The notes below the pieces were generated by a model. The model searched no databases, was not told where the DNA came from, and saw only the letters and a program-made list of their open reading frames with translations. A program made the position numbers and the translations under genes. From the NCBI RefSeq assembly GCF_025558165.1, contig NZ_LAMZ01000001.1, forward strand, positions 1,220,001-1,284,000: 64,000 bases of DNA, given 5' to 3'. Source of the DNA: Candidatus Pelagibacter ubique HIMB140. Its GTDB lineage: Bacteria; Pseudomonadota; Alphaproteobacteria; Pelagibacterales; Pelagibacteraceae. Positions 44,879 through 53,799 of the stretch are shown in pieces. The first letter of the stretch is position 1; every line of letters begins with the position of its first letter.

Positions 44879-46292
44879 CATTTTTTACTTCAAGAAATTC
44901 TGTGAGGCCCCACACTCCACCTTCTCTTCCATTTCCAGATTGTCTATAACCACCAAAAGGAGTTCCAACATCTGCTGCATTACCGTTTACATAGACACAT
45001 CCTGATCTTAGTTTTTTTGCAACTCTATGAGCTTTTTCTTTATCATCAGTTTGAAGATAATTTCCTAAACCATAAGAAGTATCGTTCACAATTTTCACTG
45101 CTTCATCCTCAGTATCAAATGGAATAATTGATAAAACAGGGCCAAATATTTCTTCCTTTGCAATTCTCATCTCATTAGTAACATCTGTGAAAATAGTTGG
45201 TTTGATAAAATATCCTTTGTTTAAACCGTTTGGTAATTCTGGCCCTCCAGCAGCTAAAGTTGCGCCCTCAGAAATTCCACTTTCAATAAGATTTATAATT
45301 TTATCGTATTGAATTTTTGAAATTACAGGTCCAATGTGATCTCCTTTTTTAGTTGCTTGATCAACTTTAATTTTATTTGCTTCATCAACAGCTTCTTTTA
45401 CTGCTCTTTCATAAATTGATTTTTCAACCAACATTCTTGTAGGTGCATCACAAGATTGACCTGAATTACTCATTACATTTCTGATACCATCTCTCACTGC
45501 ATCTTTATAACTGTCAGCAAAAACAATATTTCCACCTTTGCCACCTAGCTCAAGACAAACTCTTTTAATTGTATCAGCGGCATTTTTAGAAATTAACTTT
45601 CCAGCTCTTGTTGAACCGGTAAAAGAAACCATATCAATATCCGGATGACTTGAAATGTCTGTTCCAACTCCAGCCCCATTGCCATTTACTAAGTTAAAAA
45701 CTCCTTTTGGAAAACCAGCTTCATCAATCATTTCAGCAAATAACATTCCTGATATTGGAGCAATTTCTGAGGGTTTTAAAATCATTGTACAACCAGTTGC
45801 AAATGCAGGAGCAACTTTAAGAGCAATTTGATTTATTGGCCAATTCCAAGGAGTTATTAATCCACATACTCCAATTGGTTCATAACAAATATGATTATTT
45901 GATTTTTCATCAAAATGTTCTTCAAAGTTAAAGTTTTTAAGTCTTAGTATAAAATCATCTAAATGATCTCTTCCTGATGCCGTTTGAACATCATTCGACC
46001 AATCCATTGGAGCACCCATTTCTAATGAAATAGCTTCTGCCATTTCATTAAATCTTTTTTTGTAAATAGTTAATAATTTTTCTAATAATTTAATTCGTTC
46101 CTCTTTTGAGGTTTCTTTCCAAGTTTCAAATGCTGTTTTTGCAGCTTTTACAGCTCTATTTGTATCTTCAGTGGATCCTAGAGAAATTACTGCGCATGGA
46201 TCTTCATTACATGGATTGATAACATCAAAGTCATTCCTCTTAATTGGATCTACCCATTCACCATCAATATAAAATTTTCTTTTATCTAACAT
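44859..46292 (-). CDS. NAD(P)-dependent aldehyde dehydrogenase
   Basis: 477-residue ALDH, clearly paralogous to the one at 60514 (same length, same MLDK start). Catalytic Glu in CLELGGKGGNIVF and Cys in SNSGQSCDAPTR; NAD region LITPWNWPINQIA. It is first in position after, and convergent with, the DUF1868 gene, and follows the HIBADH-like gene by about 20 bp on the same strand. Substrate unknown; ALDHs of this subtype oxidise small semialdehydes or amino-aldehydes. Confidence 0.9.
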   Translation of the reverse strand: MLDKRKFYIDGEWVDPIKRNDFDVINPCNEDPCAVISLGSTEDTNRAVKAAKTAFETWKETSKEERIKLLEKLLTIYKKRFNEMAEAISLEMGAPMDWSNDVQTASGRDHLDDFILRLKNFNFEEHFDEKSNNHICYEPIGVCGLITPWNWPINQIALKVAPAFATGCTMILKPSEIAPISGMLFAEMIDEAGFPKGVFNLVNGNGAGVGTDISSHPDIDMVSFTGSTRAGKLISKNAADTIKRVCLELGGKGGNIVFADSYKDAVRDGIRNVMSNSGQSCDAPTRMLVEKSIYERAVKEAVDEANKIKVDQATKKGDHIGPVISKIQYDKIINLIESGISEGATLAAGGPELPNGLNKGYFIKPTIFTDVTNEMRIAKEEIFGPVLSIIPFDTEDEAVKIVNDTSYGLGNYLQTDDKEKAHRVAKKLRSGCVYVNGNAADVGTPFGGYRQSGNGREGGVWGLTEFLEVKNVTGWKN

Positions 46293-46313
46293 AATTTTAT
46301 TTTAGCATACTAT

Positions 46314-47255
46314 TTAAATTTCATATCCTTTTTCCTCGGGCTCATTATCAACTAATTCCTCTGGAAAACCCTTGGCTCTAAAATCAATATTGTTTAAATC
46401 TTCCATCCTTTTTACGATCATAGAAGACCACGCTCTAGATCCATATTTTTTTTGTCCATCTTTAAATATTTCAACAACTTTTGGAGATATCTCCAGTGGA
46501 GCATTTAACTTTTTGGCAAGATCATCAAATAATCCTGTATCTTTTAAAACTAAATCCATTGTAAAGTTTATATTATAAGAACCATTTAAAATTACTTGAC
46601 TTTCTGTTTCGTGAACAAATGAATTACCTGAGGATGCGGCAATCCCTTTAAATGTTTTTTCAAGATCTAGGTTAGATTTTTTAGCAACTGTCCAAGCCTC
46701 TCCTAAAGCTACCAAATGCACTGAAGCTAAATAATTTGTAATTACTTTAAGAGTACTTGCTGTACCCAATTCACCAGTATGCAACACTTTTCTTCCCATG
46801 ACTGTTAAAACAGGCAAAATTTTTTCAAATGCTTTTCTCTTACCACCTACAAAAATTGCAATATTTCCTGTTGCAGCTCTATGACAACCACCACTTACTG
46901 GGCCATCTAAAGGTATAGCGTTTTTTGCAATTACTTTTTCTCCAATTCTCTTTACCTCAGCTTCATCAGTAGTACTCATTTCAAGCCAAATTTTATTTTC
47001 AGAAAGGCCTTGAAGTACTCCATCTTCAGCTTCCATAACTTCTGCACTTACTTTTAGCGATGGCAAAGAAGTAATTACCAGATCAACTTGTTCTGCAAGT
47101 TCTTTTCCAGAATTTGCAACTTTTGCTCCAGAACTTTTAAATTGATTTGTTAAATTTTGATCTACGTCTCTTACTGTTAAGTCAAATCCATTTCTTAATA
47201 AACTTCCTGCAAGTTTAGCACCTACATTTCCTAGACCTATAAAACCTATCTTCAT
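46314..47255 (-). CDS. NAD(P)-dependent beta-hydroxyacid dehydrogenase (HIBADH/GarR family)
   Basis: 313-residue member of the 3-hydroxyisobutyrate dehydrogenase / 2-hydroxy-3-oxopropionate reductase family. Rossmann motif GFIGLGNVGAKLAGSLL, substrate-binding GPVSGGCHRA, and a catalytic-Lys helix region TLKVITNYLASVHL. With the downstream aldehyde dehydrogenase it could form an alcohol-to-acid pair. Overlaps the DMT gene stop by one base. Substrate not identifiable. Confidence 0.87.
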   Translation of the reverse strand: MKIGFIGLGNVGAKLAGSLLRNGFDLTVRDVDQNLTNQFKSSGAKVANSGKELAEQVDLVITSLPSLKVSAEVMEAEDGVLQGLSENKIWLEMSTTDEAEVKRIGEKVIAKNAIPLDGPVSGGCHRAATGNIAIFVGGKRKAFEKILPVLTVMGRKVLHTGELGTASTLKVITNYLASVHLVALGEAWTVAKKSNLDLEKTFKGIAASSGNSFVHETESQVILNGSYNINFTMDLVLKDTGLFDDLAKKLNAPLEISPKVVEIFKDGQKKYGSRAWSSMIVKRMEDLNNIDFRAKGFPEELVDNEPEEKGYEI

Positions 47256-48124
47256 TATTTTACCTCTTCTTTTTTATTTTTTGTAAAAACTATTAATATG
47301 ACACCAACAATTATTATTGCTCCACCAATGAATAGTTCTTTGGTTGGCTCTTCTCCTAAAAGAAAAATTGCAGCCAACAATCCAGTTGGAGGAATTCCCA
47401 TGGTTACAATAGGTAGAACTTTATAAATAGGATTATTTTTTATGACATAATAAAAGCAACCATATGTTACAGGCTGCATTATAAAACCAATGTAGATTGC
47501 AATAATCCAATGATCAATTTTTGCATTAGAGATATAATTTATAGTATTTCCATCAATGATTGCTGAAAGTAATATTAAAATTGGACCAGAAAATAATGCC
47601 ATCCAAGCAACCAATGCTAAAGGATTAATTTCTTTACTTAAAGGTTTCACCATTACTTGCCCAAGAGCCCAAATAGCAGAGCCTAGTATCGTCAATCCAA
47701 TACCAATAATTTTTCCATCTAAATTTGGTGAGCCAGTTAAAACATAAACACCGATAAATGCTATACCAATACCAATTAAAGCTCTAACTGTTGGTTTCTC
47801 TTTAAGCATAAAGTAAGCAAAAATAACTCCAAACGGTACTTCCATTTGTACTAACAAAACCGCAGATGAAGCATCAATCAAGTCTAACCCGGAGTAAGTA
47901 ATACTGTATTGCAAAGTATTAGCTATTAAAGAAGCTATGAAGATTTTTAGCAAGTAGCCCCTTGGTATTGGAAACCACCAAATTAAAATTGAAGCTGCAA
48001 AGATAAATCTTAAACCCATTAATAAAATTGGTGGAAAAGAATCGAAAGCTGGTTTTGCAATGACAAAACCAAAGCCTAAAAAAATCGGAACTAGCGATGC
48101 AATGAAGGTATCTTTTAAATTCAT
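47255..48124 (-). CDS. EamA/DMT-family transporter
   Basis: 289-residue ten-helix transporter with two EamA repeats; NLKDTFIASLVPIFLGFGFVIAKPAF at the N-terminus (split) and IGIGLTILGSAIWALGQVMVKPL opening the second half. It resembles the YdeD/EamA O-acetylserine/cysteine exporters. First gene of the minus-strand trio and divergent from the EutA-like gene across 59 bp. Substrate unknown. Confidence 0.86.
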   Translation of the reverse strand: MNLKDTFIASLVPIFLGFGFVIAKPAFDSFPPILLMGLRFIFAASILIWWFPIPRGYLLKIFIASLIANTLQYSITYSGLDLIDASSAVLLVQMEVPFGVIFAYFMLKEKPTVRALIGIGIAFIGVYVLTGSPNLDGKIIGIGLTILGSAIWALGQVMVKPLSKEINPLALVAWMALFSGPILILLSAIIDGNTINYISNAKIDHWIIAIYIGFIMQPVTYGCFYYVIKNNPIYKVLPIVTMGIPPTGLLAAIFLLGEEPTKELFIGGAIIIVGVILIVFTKNKKEEVK

Positions 48125-48183
48125 GTCGTTAATTTAATATTAATGATTATTAAAGAACTTCTGGTATATTCATCTTTTAAAAT

Positions 48184-48930
48184 ATGAATTCAACAAAAAT
48201 AGATCCAAAATACATTAGTAAATCAAATCCAAGAGTTGGTTTAATAGCTCTTGCAAGTGACTTTATGATTGAGAGAGATTTCATTAATGTCATAAAAGAT
48301 AGGGAAATTGATTTTTTTGTTAACCGTATTGAGTGTTACAATCCATTAACTCGAGAAAACCTGATTAAAATGTCTAATAAAGTAACTGAAGTTGCAAAAG
48401 ATATTTTACCAGATCAAGATATTGATTGTGTTGTTTATGGCTGTACCTCCGGGACCATTGCAGCTGGATATAATTCTATTGAACAAAAAGTAAAAGCAGC
48501 AAAACCAATGGCTGACGTTACAACGCCTAGCACTGCAGCAATTAAAGCTTTAAAAAAATTAAATATAAAAAAAATTTCTTTGTTCACACCATATAGTAAA
48601 AAACTAAATGATGAGGTCTTAGAATATTTTAAAACTGAGGGATTTGAAATTACCTCTAATTCTTACTTTGATATCGAGGCTGATTATGACATTGGTAAAG
48701 TAGATCAAGATTATTTATATGAAGTATTATCTAAAATTGATTTAAATGGGGCAGAGGCTTTGTTTGTTTCGTGTACAGCTTTACCCGTGTTGCCAATAAT
48801 TGATAAACTTGAAAAAAAATTGAACACAGTAGTTTTATCTAGTAATCAAGCATTAATTTGGGATACGCTTGTAAAAATAAATAAAAATAACTCTGTTGAG
48901 GGATTTGGAAAACTATTTGAGGCAAACTAA
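48184..48930 (+). CDS. Asp/Glu-racemase-superfamily protein, EutA/maleate-isomerase-like
   Basis: 248-residue member of the group that holds maleate isomerase, arylmalonate decarboxylase and ectoine-utilisation protein EutA. The two catalytic cysteines are present: C87 (VVYGCTSGT) and C197 (FVSCTALPVLP). Start MNSTKIDPKYISKSNPRVGLIAL. It overlaps the next gene's ATG by one base (TAATG); that gene resembles the ectoine hydrolase EutD, and eutA and eutD are in the same operon in known ectoine users. Function in that pathway is not established. Confidence 0.75.
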   Translation: MNSTKIDPKYISKSNPRVGLIALASDFMIERDFINVIKDREIDFFVNRIECYNPLTRENLIKMSNKVTEVAKDILPDQDIDCVVYGCTSGTIAAGYNSIEQKVKAAKPMADVTTPSTAAIKALKKLNIKKISLFTPYSKKLNDEVLEYFKTEGFEITSNSYFDIEADYDIGKVDQDYLYEVLSKIDLNGAEALFVSCTALPVLPIIDKLEKKLNTVVLSSNQALIWDTLVKINKNNSVEGFGKLFEAN

Positions 48931-50099
48931 TGTCATTTACTAAAGAAGAATACAAACAAAGATTAAAAAAAGTTCAAAAAATGATGCAAGAAAAAGGCAT
49001 CGAACTTTTAATTTCTCATGACACAAATAATTTATATTATCTAACTGGTTATGACGCCTGGTCATTCTATTATGCTCAATGTGCAATCGTTCATGTAAAT
49101 GCAGACGAACCATTATGTTTTGTAAGAGCTCAAGATGCAGGTGGTGCTTATATAAAAACTTATTTAAAAGATGAAAATATTTTAGTGTATGATGAAGAGT
49201 ACATTCATACTTGGCCAAAACATCCTTATGATAGATTGGTCGAAATAATTAAAGAGAGAAAATGGGATAATCTATCAATTGGACTAGAGATGGATGCTCA
49301 CTATTTTACAGCTTTTTGTTATGAAAAAATAAAACAAGGTTTGCCAAATGCCAAAATCAAAGACAGTGATCGATTGGTGAATTGGGCAAGATTTACAAAA
49401 TCTGACGCAGAAATAAATTACATGAAGTCAGCAGCAAAAATTTCAGAACAAGGAATGAAAACTGCAATGGAAGTTATTAAACCTGGTGTAAGGCAGTGTG
49501 ATGCGGTTGGTGAAATTCAAAAAGCACTTTTTTATGGAACAGAGGAATTTGGTGGTGAATATTCAAGTATTGCAACTCTTCTTCCAACAGGAAAAGGTAC
49601 TTCTGCTTCACATTTGACCGCTACACAAGATAAATTTGTTGAGGGAGAAGCAACGATTATTGAACTTTCTGGAGTTTATAAAAGGTATCATGCGCCAATG
49701 GCTAGAACAGTTTTACTTGGAAAACCCAATCAATTAAAAATTGATACGATGAATAAAACTATTGAAGCCTTAAACACTGGTATTGGCGCAATAAAAGCAG
49801 GAAATACGGTAGATGATGTTGCTCAAGCTTTTTGGAAAATACTCGATAAATATGGTATCGAAAAAAGATCAAGAACTGGTTATTCAATAGGGATTGGTTA
49901 CCCTCCTGATTGGGGAGAGCATACTCTTAATATATACAAAGGAGACAAGACAGTACTTGAGCCTAATGTTTGTTTTCATATGATTGCTGTTATGCAATTT
50001 GGTGACTGGGGCGTTGAAGCGTCTGAGGCTATTAGGGTTACAGAAAACGGTTCAGAGTTATTTTGTAATTTTCCAAAAGAGCTTCATATCAAGAGTTAA
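48930..50099 (+). CDS. M24-fold hydrolase without metal site, EutD/DoeA (ectoine hydrolase)-like
   Basis: 389-residue creatinase/prolidase-fold enzyme. Ectoine hydrolase opens the ectoine ring to N-acetyl-diaminobutyrate. Support: NLYYLTGYDAWSFYYAQ, the GIGYPPDWGEHT block and length near 390-400, all as I recall EutD/DoeA. At the usual metal positions of M24 aminopeptidases the two Asp are E245 and P256 (IIELSG...YHAPMART), so a dinuclear metal centre is unlikely, as in creatinase. A Pot-type importer follows. Other possibility: another amidine or cyclic-imine hydrolase. Confidence 0.68.
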   Translation: MSFTKEEYKQRLKKVQKMMQEKGIELLISHDTNNLYYLTGYDAWSFYYAQCAIVHVNADEPLCFVRAQDAGGAYIKTYLKDENILVYDEEYIHTWPKHPYDRLVEIIKERKWDNLSIGLEMDAHYFTAFCYEKIKQGLPNAKIKDSDRLVNWARFTKSDAEINYMKSAAKISEQGMKTAMEVIKPGVRQCDAVGEIQKALFYGTEEFGGEYSSIATLLPTGKGTSASHLTATQDKFVEGEATIIELSGVYKRYHAPMARTVLLGKPNQLKIDTMNKTIEALNTGIGAIKAGNTVDDVAQAFWKILDKYGIEKRSRTGYSIGIGYPPDWGEHTLNIYKGDKTVLEPNVCFHMIAVMQFGDWGVEASEAIRVTENGSELFCNFPKELHIKS

Positions 50100-50144
50100 T
50101 TTACTATTGAAATCTACTTTCACAAATGTTTAATAATCAACTTT

Positions 50145-51230
50145 ATGTCTAAAAATCCAGAATTCGTAAAATTTGATAAAGTAGATAAAAGTTATGACGG
50201 TAAAGTACTCGTCGTTAAAGATCTTCAATTAGATATTGCTGAAGGTGAATTTATAACGATGCTTGGACCATCTGGTTCAGGTAAAACAACTTGTTTAATG
50301 ATGTTAGCTGGATTTGAAACCCCAACTAATGGAGAAATTTTATTAGATGGAAATATTATTTCAAACATCCCACCTCACAAAAGAGGAATTGGAATGGTGT
50401 TCCAAAATTATGCATTGTTTCCACACATGACAGTTTATGAAAATTTAGCCTTTCCTTTAAGAGTAAGAAAAGTTGAAAAAGATGAAATTGATAAAAAAGT
50501 AGACAAAGCTTTGTCTATGGTTTCTTTAAATGGATTTGAATCTAGAATGCCAGCGCAACTTTCTGGGGGACAACAACAAAGGGTTGCTGTTGCAAGAGCG
50601 CTTGTATTTGATCCCGCTGTTGTTTTAATGGATGAGCCACTTGGTGCATTAGATAAAAATTTAAGAGAGAGCATGCAGTATGAAATTAAACATATCCACG
50701 AAAGTATTGGTGTTACTGTTGTGTACGTTACTCATGACCAAAGTGAAGCTCTTACTATGTCAAACAGAATAGCTGTATTTAACGATGGTAAAGTTCAACA
50801 GTTATCTGATCCAGCAGAGCTATATGAGAAACCAGTAAACTCTTTTGTTGCAGAATTTATTGGTGAAAATAATACATTTAATGGTGAGGTCTCTGATATA
50901 GATAAAGATAAATGTAAAGTAAAATTAGGTAATGCAGAAATATTAGCTAACCCTATTTCGGTAAAATCAAAAGGTGAAAAAACTACAGTATCTTTAAGAC
51001 CAGAAAGAGCATTGATAAATCCAACTGATAAAATGGATAATATGTTCACTGGAAAAATTGAGGAAGTAATTTACCATGGTGATCATACAAGAGTAAGATT
51101 AGATTTACTTGGTAGTTCTGAGTTTATTTTAAAAGTACCAAACAGCACCTCTAACCTTGAGCTAAAAGTAAAAGAAGATATCAAAATTGGTTGGAACAGT
51201 GTTGATGCTAGAGCTTTAGATCCTAAATAA
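50145..51230 (+). CDS. potA: Spermidine/putrescine-type ABC transporter ATP-binding protein (PotA)
   Basis: Polyamine/opine-family ATPase, 361 residues: Walker A GPSGSGKTTC, VFQNYALFPHM, signature LSGGQQQRVAVA, Walker B VVLMDEPLGALD, switch His VTHDQSEALT and a C-terminal TOBE domain. It is the first gene of the importer, 45 bp after the M24 gene. The same family also imports other small cationic or betaine-like compounds, so polyamine is not proven. Confidence 0.92.
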   Translation: MSKNPEFVKFDKVDKSYDGKVLVVKDLQLDIAEGEFITMLGPSGSGKTTCLMMLAGFETPTNGEILLDGNIISNIPPHKRGIGMVFQNYALFPHMTVYENLAFPLRVRKVEKDEIDKKVDKALSMVSLNGFESRMPAQLSGGQQQRVAVARALVFDPAVVLMDEPLGALDKNLRESMQYEIKHIHESIGVTVVYVTHDQSEALTMSNRIAVFNDGKVQQLSDPAELYEKPVNSFVAEFIGENNTFNGEVSDIDKDKCKVKLGNAEILANPISVKSKGEKTTVSLRPERALINPTDKMDNMFTGKIEEVIYHGDHTRVRLDLLGSSEFILKVPNSTSNLELKVKEDIKIGWNSVDARALDPK

Positions 51231-51261
51231 TTTCAAATAAATATCCAAAATAACATTAGAT

Positions 51262-51293
51262 AAAATGAGCTGTTGACTTCACTTGCTCATTTT
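51262..51293 (+). promoter_or_regulatory. 9-bp inverted repeat enclosing a -35-like box upstream of potD
   Basis: AAAATGAGC (51262-51270) and GCTCATTTT (51285-51293) are exact reverse complements with a 14-base loop that contains TTGACT. It may be an operator or a weak terminator for potA; no long T tract follows. Confidence 0.5.
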
Positions 51294-51301
51294 GGTGTAC
51301 T
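51273..51301 (+). promoter_or_regulatory. Candidate promoter for potD
   Basis: TTGACT (51273-51278) and TGTACT (51296-51301) have a 17-bp spacer. Five of six -35 positions and four of six -10 positions match consensus. It would give the binding-protein gene its own start site inside the operon, 46 bp before the ATG. Confidence 0.45.
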
Positions 51302-51328
51302 TTAATTATATAAATTAATTTATATTAA

Positions 51329-51338
51329 CGTTTAAACG
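51329..51338 (+). promoter_or_regulatory. 10-bp palindrome abutting the potD Shine-Dalgarno
   Basis: CGTTTAAACG runs straight into GGAGG, 5 bases before the ATG region. It contains the same AACGTT-like core elements seen upstream of ugpB only partially. Possibly a small hairpin or operator half-site; short enough to be chance. Confidence 0.3.
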
Positions 51339-51346
51339 GAGGAATA

Positions 51347-52465
51347 ATGAAAAAATTAAGTAAATTATTACTTGCTCTTTCTTTTGCTCTTTCAATAACT
51401 TCATCAGCATTTGCAGTTACTGTTGCATCTTGGGGTGGAGCTTATACAGAATCTCAAAAGTTAGGGTATGGTGATCCAACTGCTAAAGCACTAGGAGTAG
51501 AAATCAACTGGGTTGATTACTCTGGTGGTTTATCAGAAATTAAAGCACAAAAAGAAGCGGGTGCTATTACTTGGGATATCATAGACTTATTTGCATTCGA
51601 TACAATTAACGGATGTGATGAAGGTTTATTTGTTAAATTTGATTTTGACAAAGACTTCCCAGCTGCACCAGATGGAACTCCTGCAAGTGAAGACTTTTTC
51701 ACAGAAATGCCAAGTGAATGTGCTGTAGGAAACATCTTGTATTCTTGGAACTATGCTTTTGATACAAGAGCATTCGGTGGTAAAGAGCCTAAAACTATTA
51801 AAGACTTCTTTAACACTAAAAAATTCCCAGGAAAAAGAGCAATCTACACTAGTGCTTTAACTAATTTAGAAATTGCTTTGGCTGCGGATGGCGTGAAGTT
51901 AGGTGACGGCGGTGAAAGAGTTTATAGAAAACTTTTATCAGATGGTGGAATCGACAGAGCGTTAGCTAAAATTAAAACACTATGTACAGATCCAAATGGT
52001 GGATGTGTATTCTGGTCTGCAGGTGCTCAACCACCTGAATTATTAGTTGCTGGTGAAGTTGTAATGGCAACTGGTTGGAACGGAAGATTCTTTAATGCTG
52101 AAGTTGGTGAAGGTGCTCCAATTAAACAAGTATGGGATGGTCAAGGTCTTGACTACGAATACTTTGCTTTAGTTAAGGGTGGTCCAGATGAAGCAAATGC
52201 TAAAAAAGCTTTAGCTATGATGACTAACACTGAAATGTTAGCTGGTAGCGCAAAGTACATTGCATATGCTCCATGGAGAAAATCTTCTCTTGATGTAATC
52301 ACTGCTGGTGAGCCATGGTACAAAGATGGTAAAACAGAAATGATGCCTCAAATGCCAACAGCTCCTGCTAACACTAAAAACTATTTCTTAGTAGACCCAT
52401 TCTTCTGGGCTGACTATGGAACAGAGATTGGTGAAAAGTGGGAAGCTTTCAAAGCAGGCCTATAA
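51347..52465 (+). CDS. potD: Pot-type ABC transporter periplasmic binding protein (PotD-like)
   Basis: 372-residue periplasmic receptor with signal peptide (1-23, ...SSAFAV) and the type II fold start TVASWGGAYTESQKLGYGDP. The WSWGG-like TVASWGG entry is common to PotD/spermidine- and opine-type receptors in marine Proteobacteria. Strong GGAGG before the ATG; a hairpin follows. True ligand may be a polyamine, an opine or, given the upstream EutA/EutD-like genes, an ectoine-like compound. That last idea is inference. Confidence 0.88.
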   Translation: MKKLSKLLLALSFALSITSSAFAVTVASWGGAYTESQKLGYGDPTAKALGVEINWVDYSGGLSEIKAQKEAGAITWDIIDLFAFDTINGCDEGLFVKFDFDKDFPAAPDGTPASEDFFTEMPSECAVGNILYSWNYAFDTRAFGGKEPKTIKDFFNTKKFPGKRAIYTSALTNLEIALAADGVKLGDGGERVYRKLLSDGGIDRALAKIKTLCTDPNGGCVFWSAGAQPPELLVAGEVVMATGWNGRFFNAEVGEGAPIKQVWDGQGLDYEYFALVKGGPDEANAKKALAMMTNTEMLAGSAKYIAYAPWRKSSLDVITAGEPWYKDGKTEMMPQMPTAPANTKNYFLVDPFFWADYGTEIGEKWEAFKAGL

Positions 52466-52500
52466 TTTCAGTTTTAATCACTGAATTTATATAATATATT

Positions 52501-52534
52501 TAGGGCGGTTATTAATTAACCGCCCTATTTTTTT
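52501..52534 (+). terminator. Terminator-like hairpin ending at the potB start codon
   Basis: TAGGGCGGTT (52501-52510) pairs exactly with AACCGCCCTA (52518-52527) over a 7-base loop, followed by seven T. The next base begins the potB ATG, so the permease message that reads through starts translation right beside the hairpin. Confidence 0.88.
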
Positions 52535-53797
52535 ATGAGCTCTGAAACAAAACAAATTTTAACAACTGATGGAATACCACTAGAAGTCAGTTTGAAGAAA
52601 GCAGAACGGAAGAATAAAGTTAAAGCCTTCCTTCTAGTAGCTCCTTTATTATTATTTTTAGTCATCACTTATATATTTCCAATTGGAGAAATGTTTACGA
52701 GAAGTATTGATGACAAAATGATTACAAATATGCTTCCTAAAACATTTAAGGAAATGGAAAACTGGGACGGACAAGAACTACCTCCTGAGGAAGTTTTTTC
52801 TGCTTTTTATTATGACTACAAAGCTCTTGTTGAAAAACAAGAACATGGAAAACTAGGTCAAAGATTAAATAAAGAAAAAAATGGTTTTAATTCAACAACC
52901 AAAAGGTTGTTTAGAAATATTAAAAGAAAAAAGATTGAAGAAAGCGCAAGTATTAAAGAGCAGATGATGAAGGTCCATAAAAATTGGGGAAAAGTTGAGT
53001 ACTGGCAAGCCATTAAAAGAACAGCTCCACCATATACATTGGCTAAGTATTTAAAAGGTATGGATATGTATTATGCGGCCGATGGAAGTATTGCCCAAGT
53101 AGATGAGGATCGAAGAATTCATAGAATTTTGTGGCTAAGAACGCTTGAAATTGCTTTTTTTGTAACTCTATTTTGTTTTGCAATGGGTTATCCTATTGCT
53201 CATTTATTAGCTACATTACCAATGAAGTACTCAAATCTATTAATGATCTGTGTTCTTCTACCATTTTGGACTTCATTATTAGTCAGAACAGCGAGCTGGA
53301 TGATTTTATTACAGCAACAAGGTGTCGTTAATGACTTCTTTGTGATGATAGGATTAGTCGCTGACAATAACAGGCCTGAAATGATGTACAATAAAGTTGG
53401 AACATATGTAGCAATGACACAAATATTATTACCATTTATGGTTCTTCCACTTTACAGTGTTATGAAAACAATCTCTCCAAGCTTAATGAGAGCTGGAAAA
53501 TCTTTAGGAGGAACACCTTTTGTTGCATTTTGGAAAGTTTATTTCCCATTAACTATTCCAGGTATAGGAGCAGGATGTTTATTAGTATTTATATTGGCAA
53601 TTGGATATTACATTACCCCAGCATTGGTAGGAGGTGCTTCTGGAACTTTGATAAGTAACCAGATCGCATATCATATGAAAACAACTTTAGACTGGAGCTT
53701 TGCATCTGCAATGGGATTGATGTTGTTAACTGGAGTTTTAGTTGTGTATTGGATTTATAACAAATTAGTTGGAGTTGATAATATTAAATTAGGATAA
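52535..53797 (+). CDS. potB: Pot-type ABC transporter permease (PotB-like), long form
   Basis: Membrane subunit, 420 residues versus about 280-300 for E. coli PotB. The extra length is a polar, charged insertion of about 120 residues between the first helix (about residues 31-49) and the second (about 208-225); the rest is standard, with the EAA loop GKSLGGTPFVAFWKVYFPLTIPG. The ATG abuts the T tract of the upstream hairpin and has no visible Shine-Dalgarno; no better downstream start was found. Confidence 0.88.
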   Translation: MSSETKQILTTDGIPLEVSLKKAERKNKVKAFLLVAPLLLFLVITYIFPIGEMFTRSIDDKMITNMLPKTFKEMENWDGQELPPEEVFSAFYYDYKALVEKQEHGKLGQRLNKEKNGFNSTTKRLFRNIKRKKIEESASIKEQMMKVHKNWGKVEYWQAIKRTAPPYTLAKYLKGMDMYYAADGSIAQVDEDRRIHRILWLRTLEIAFFVTLFCFAMGYPIAHLLATLPMKYSNLLMICVLLPFWTSLLVRTASWMILLQQQGVVNDFFVMIGLVADNNRPEMMYNKVGTYVAMTQILLPFMVLPLYSVMKTISPSLMRAGKSLGGTPFVAFWKVYFPLTIPGIGAGCLLVFILAIGYYITPALVGGASGTLISNQIAYHMKTTLDWSFASAMGLMLLTGVLVVYWIYNKLVGVDNIKLG

Positions 53798-53799
53798 AG

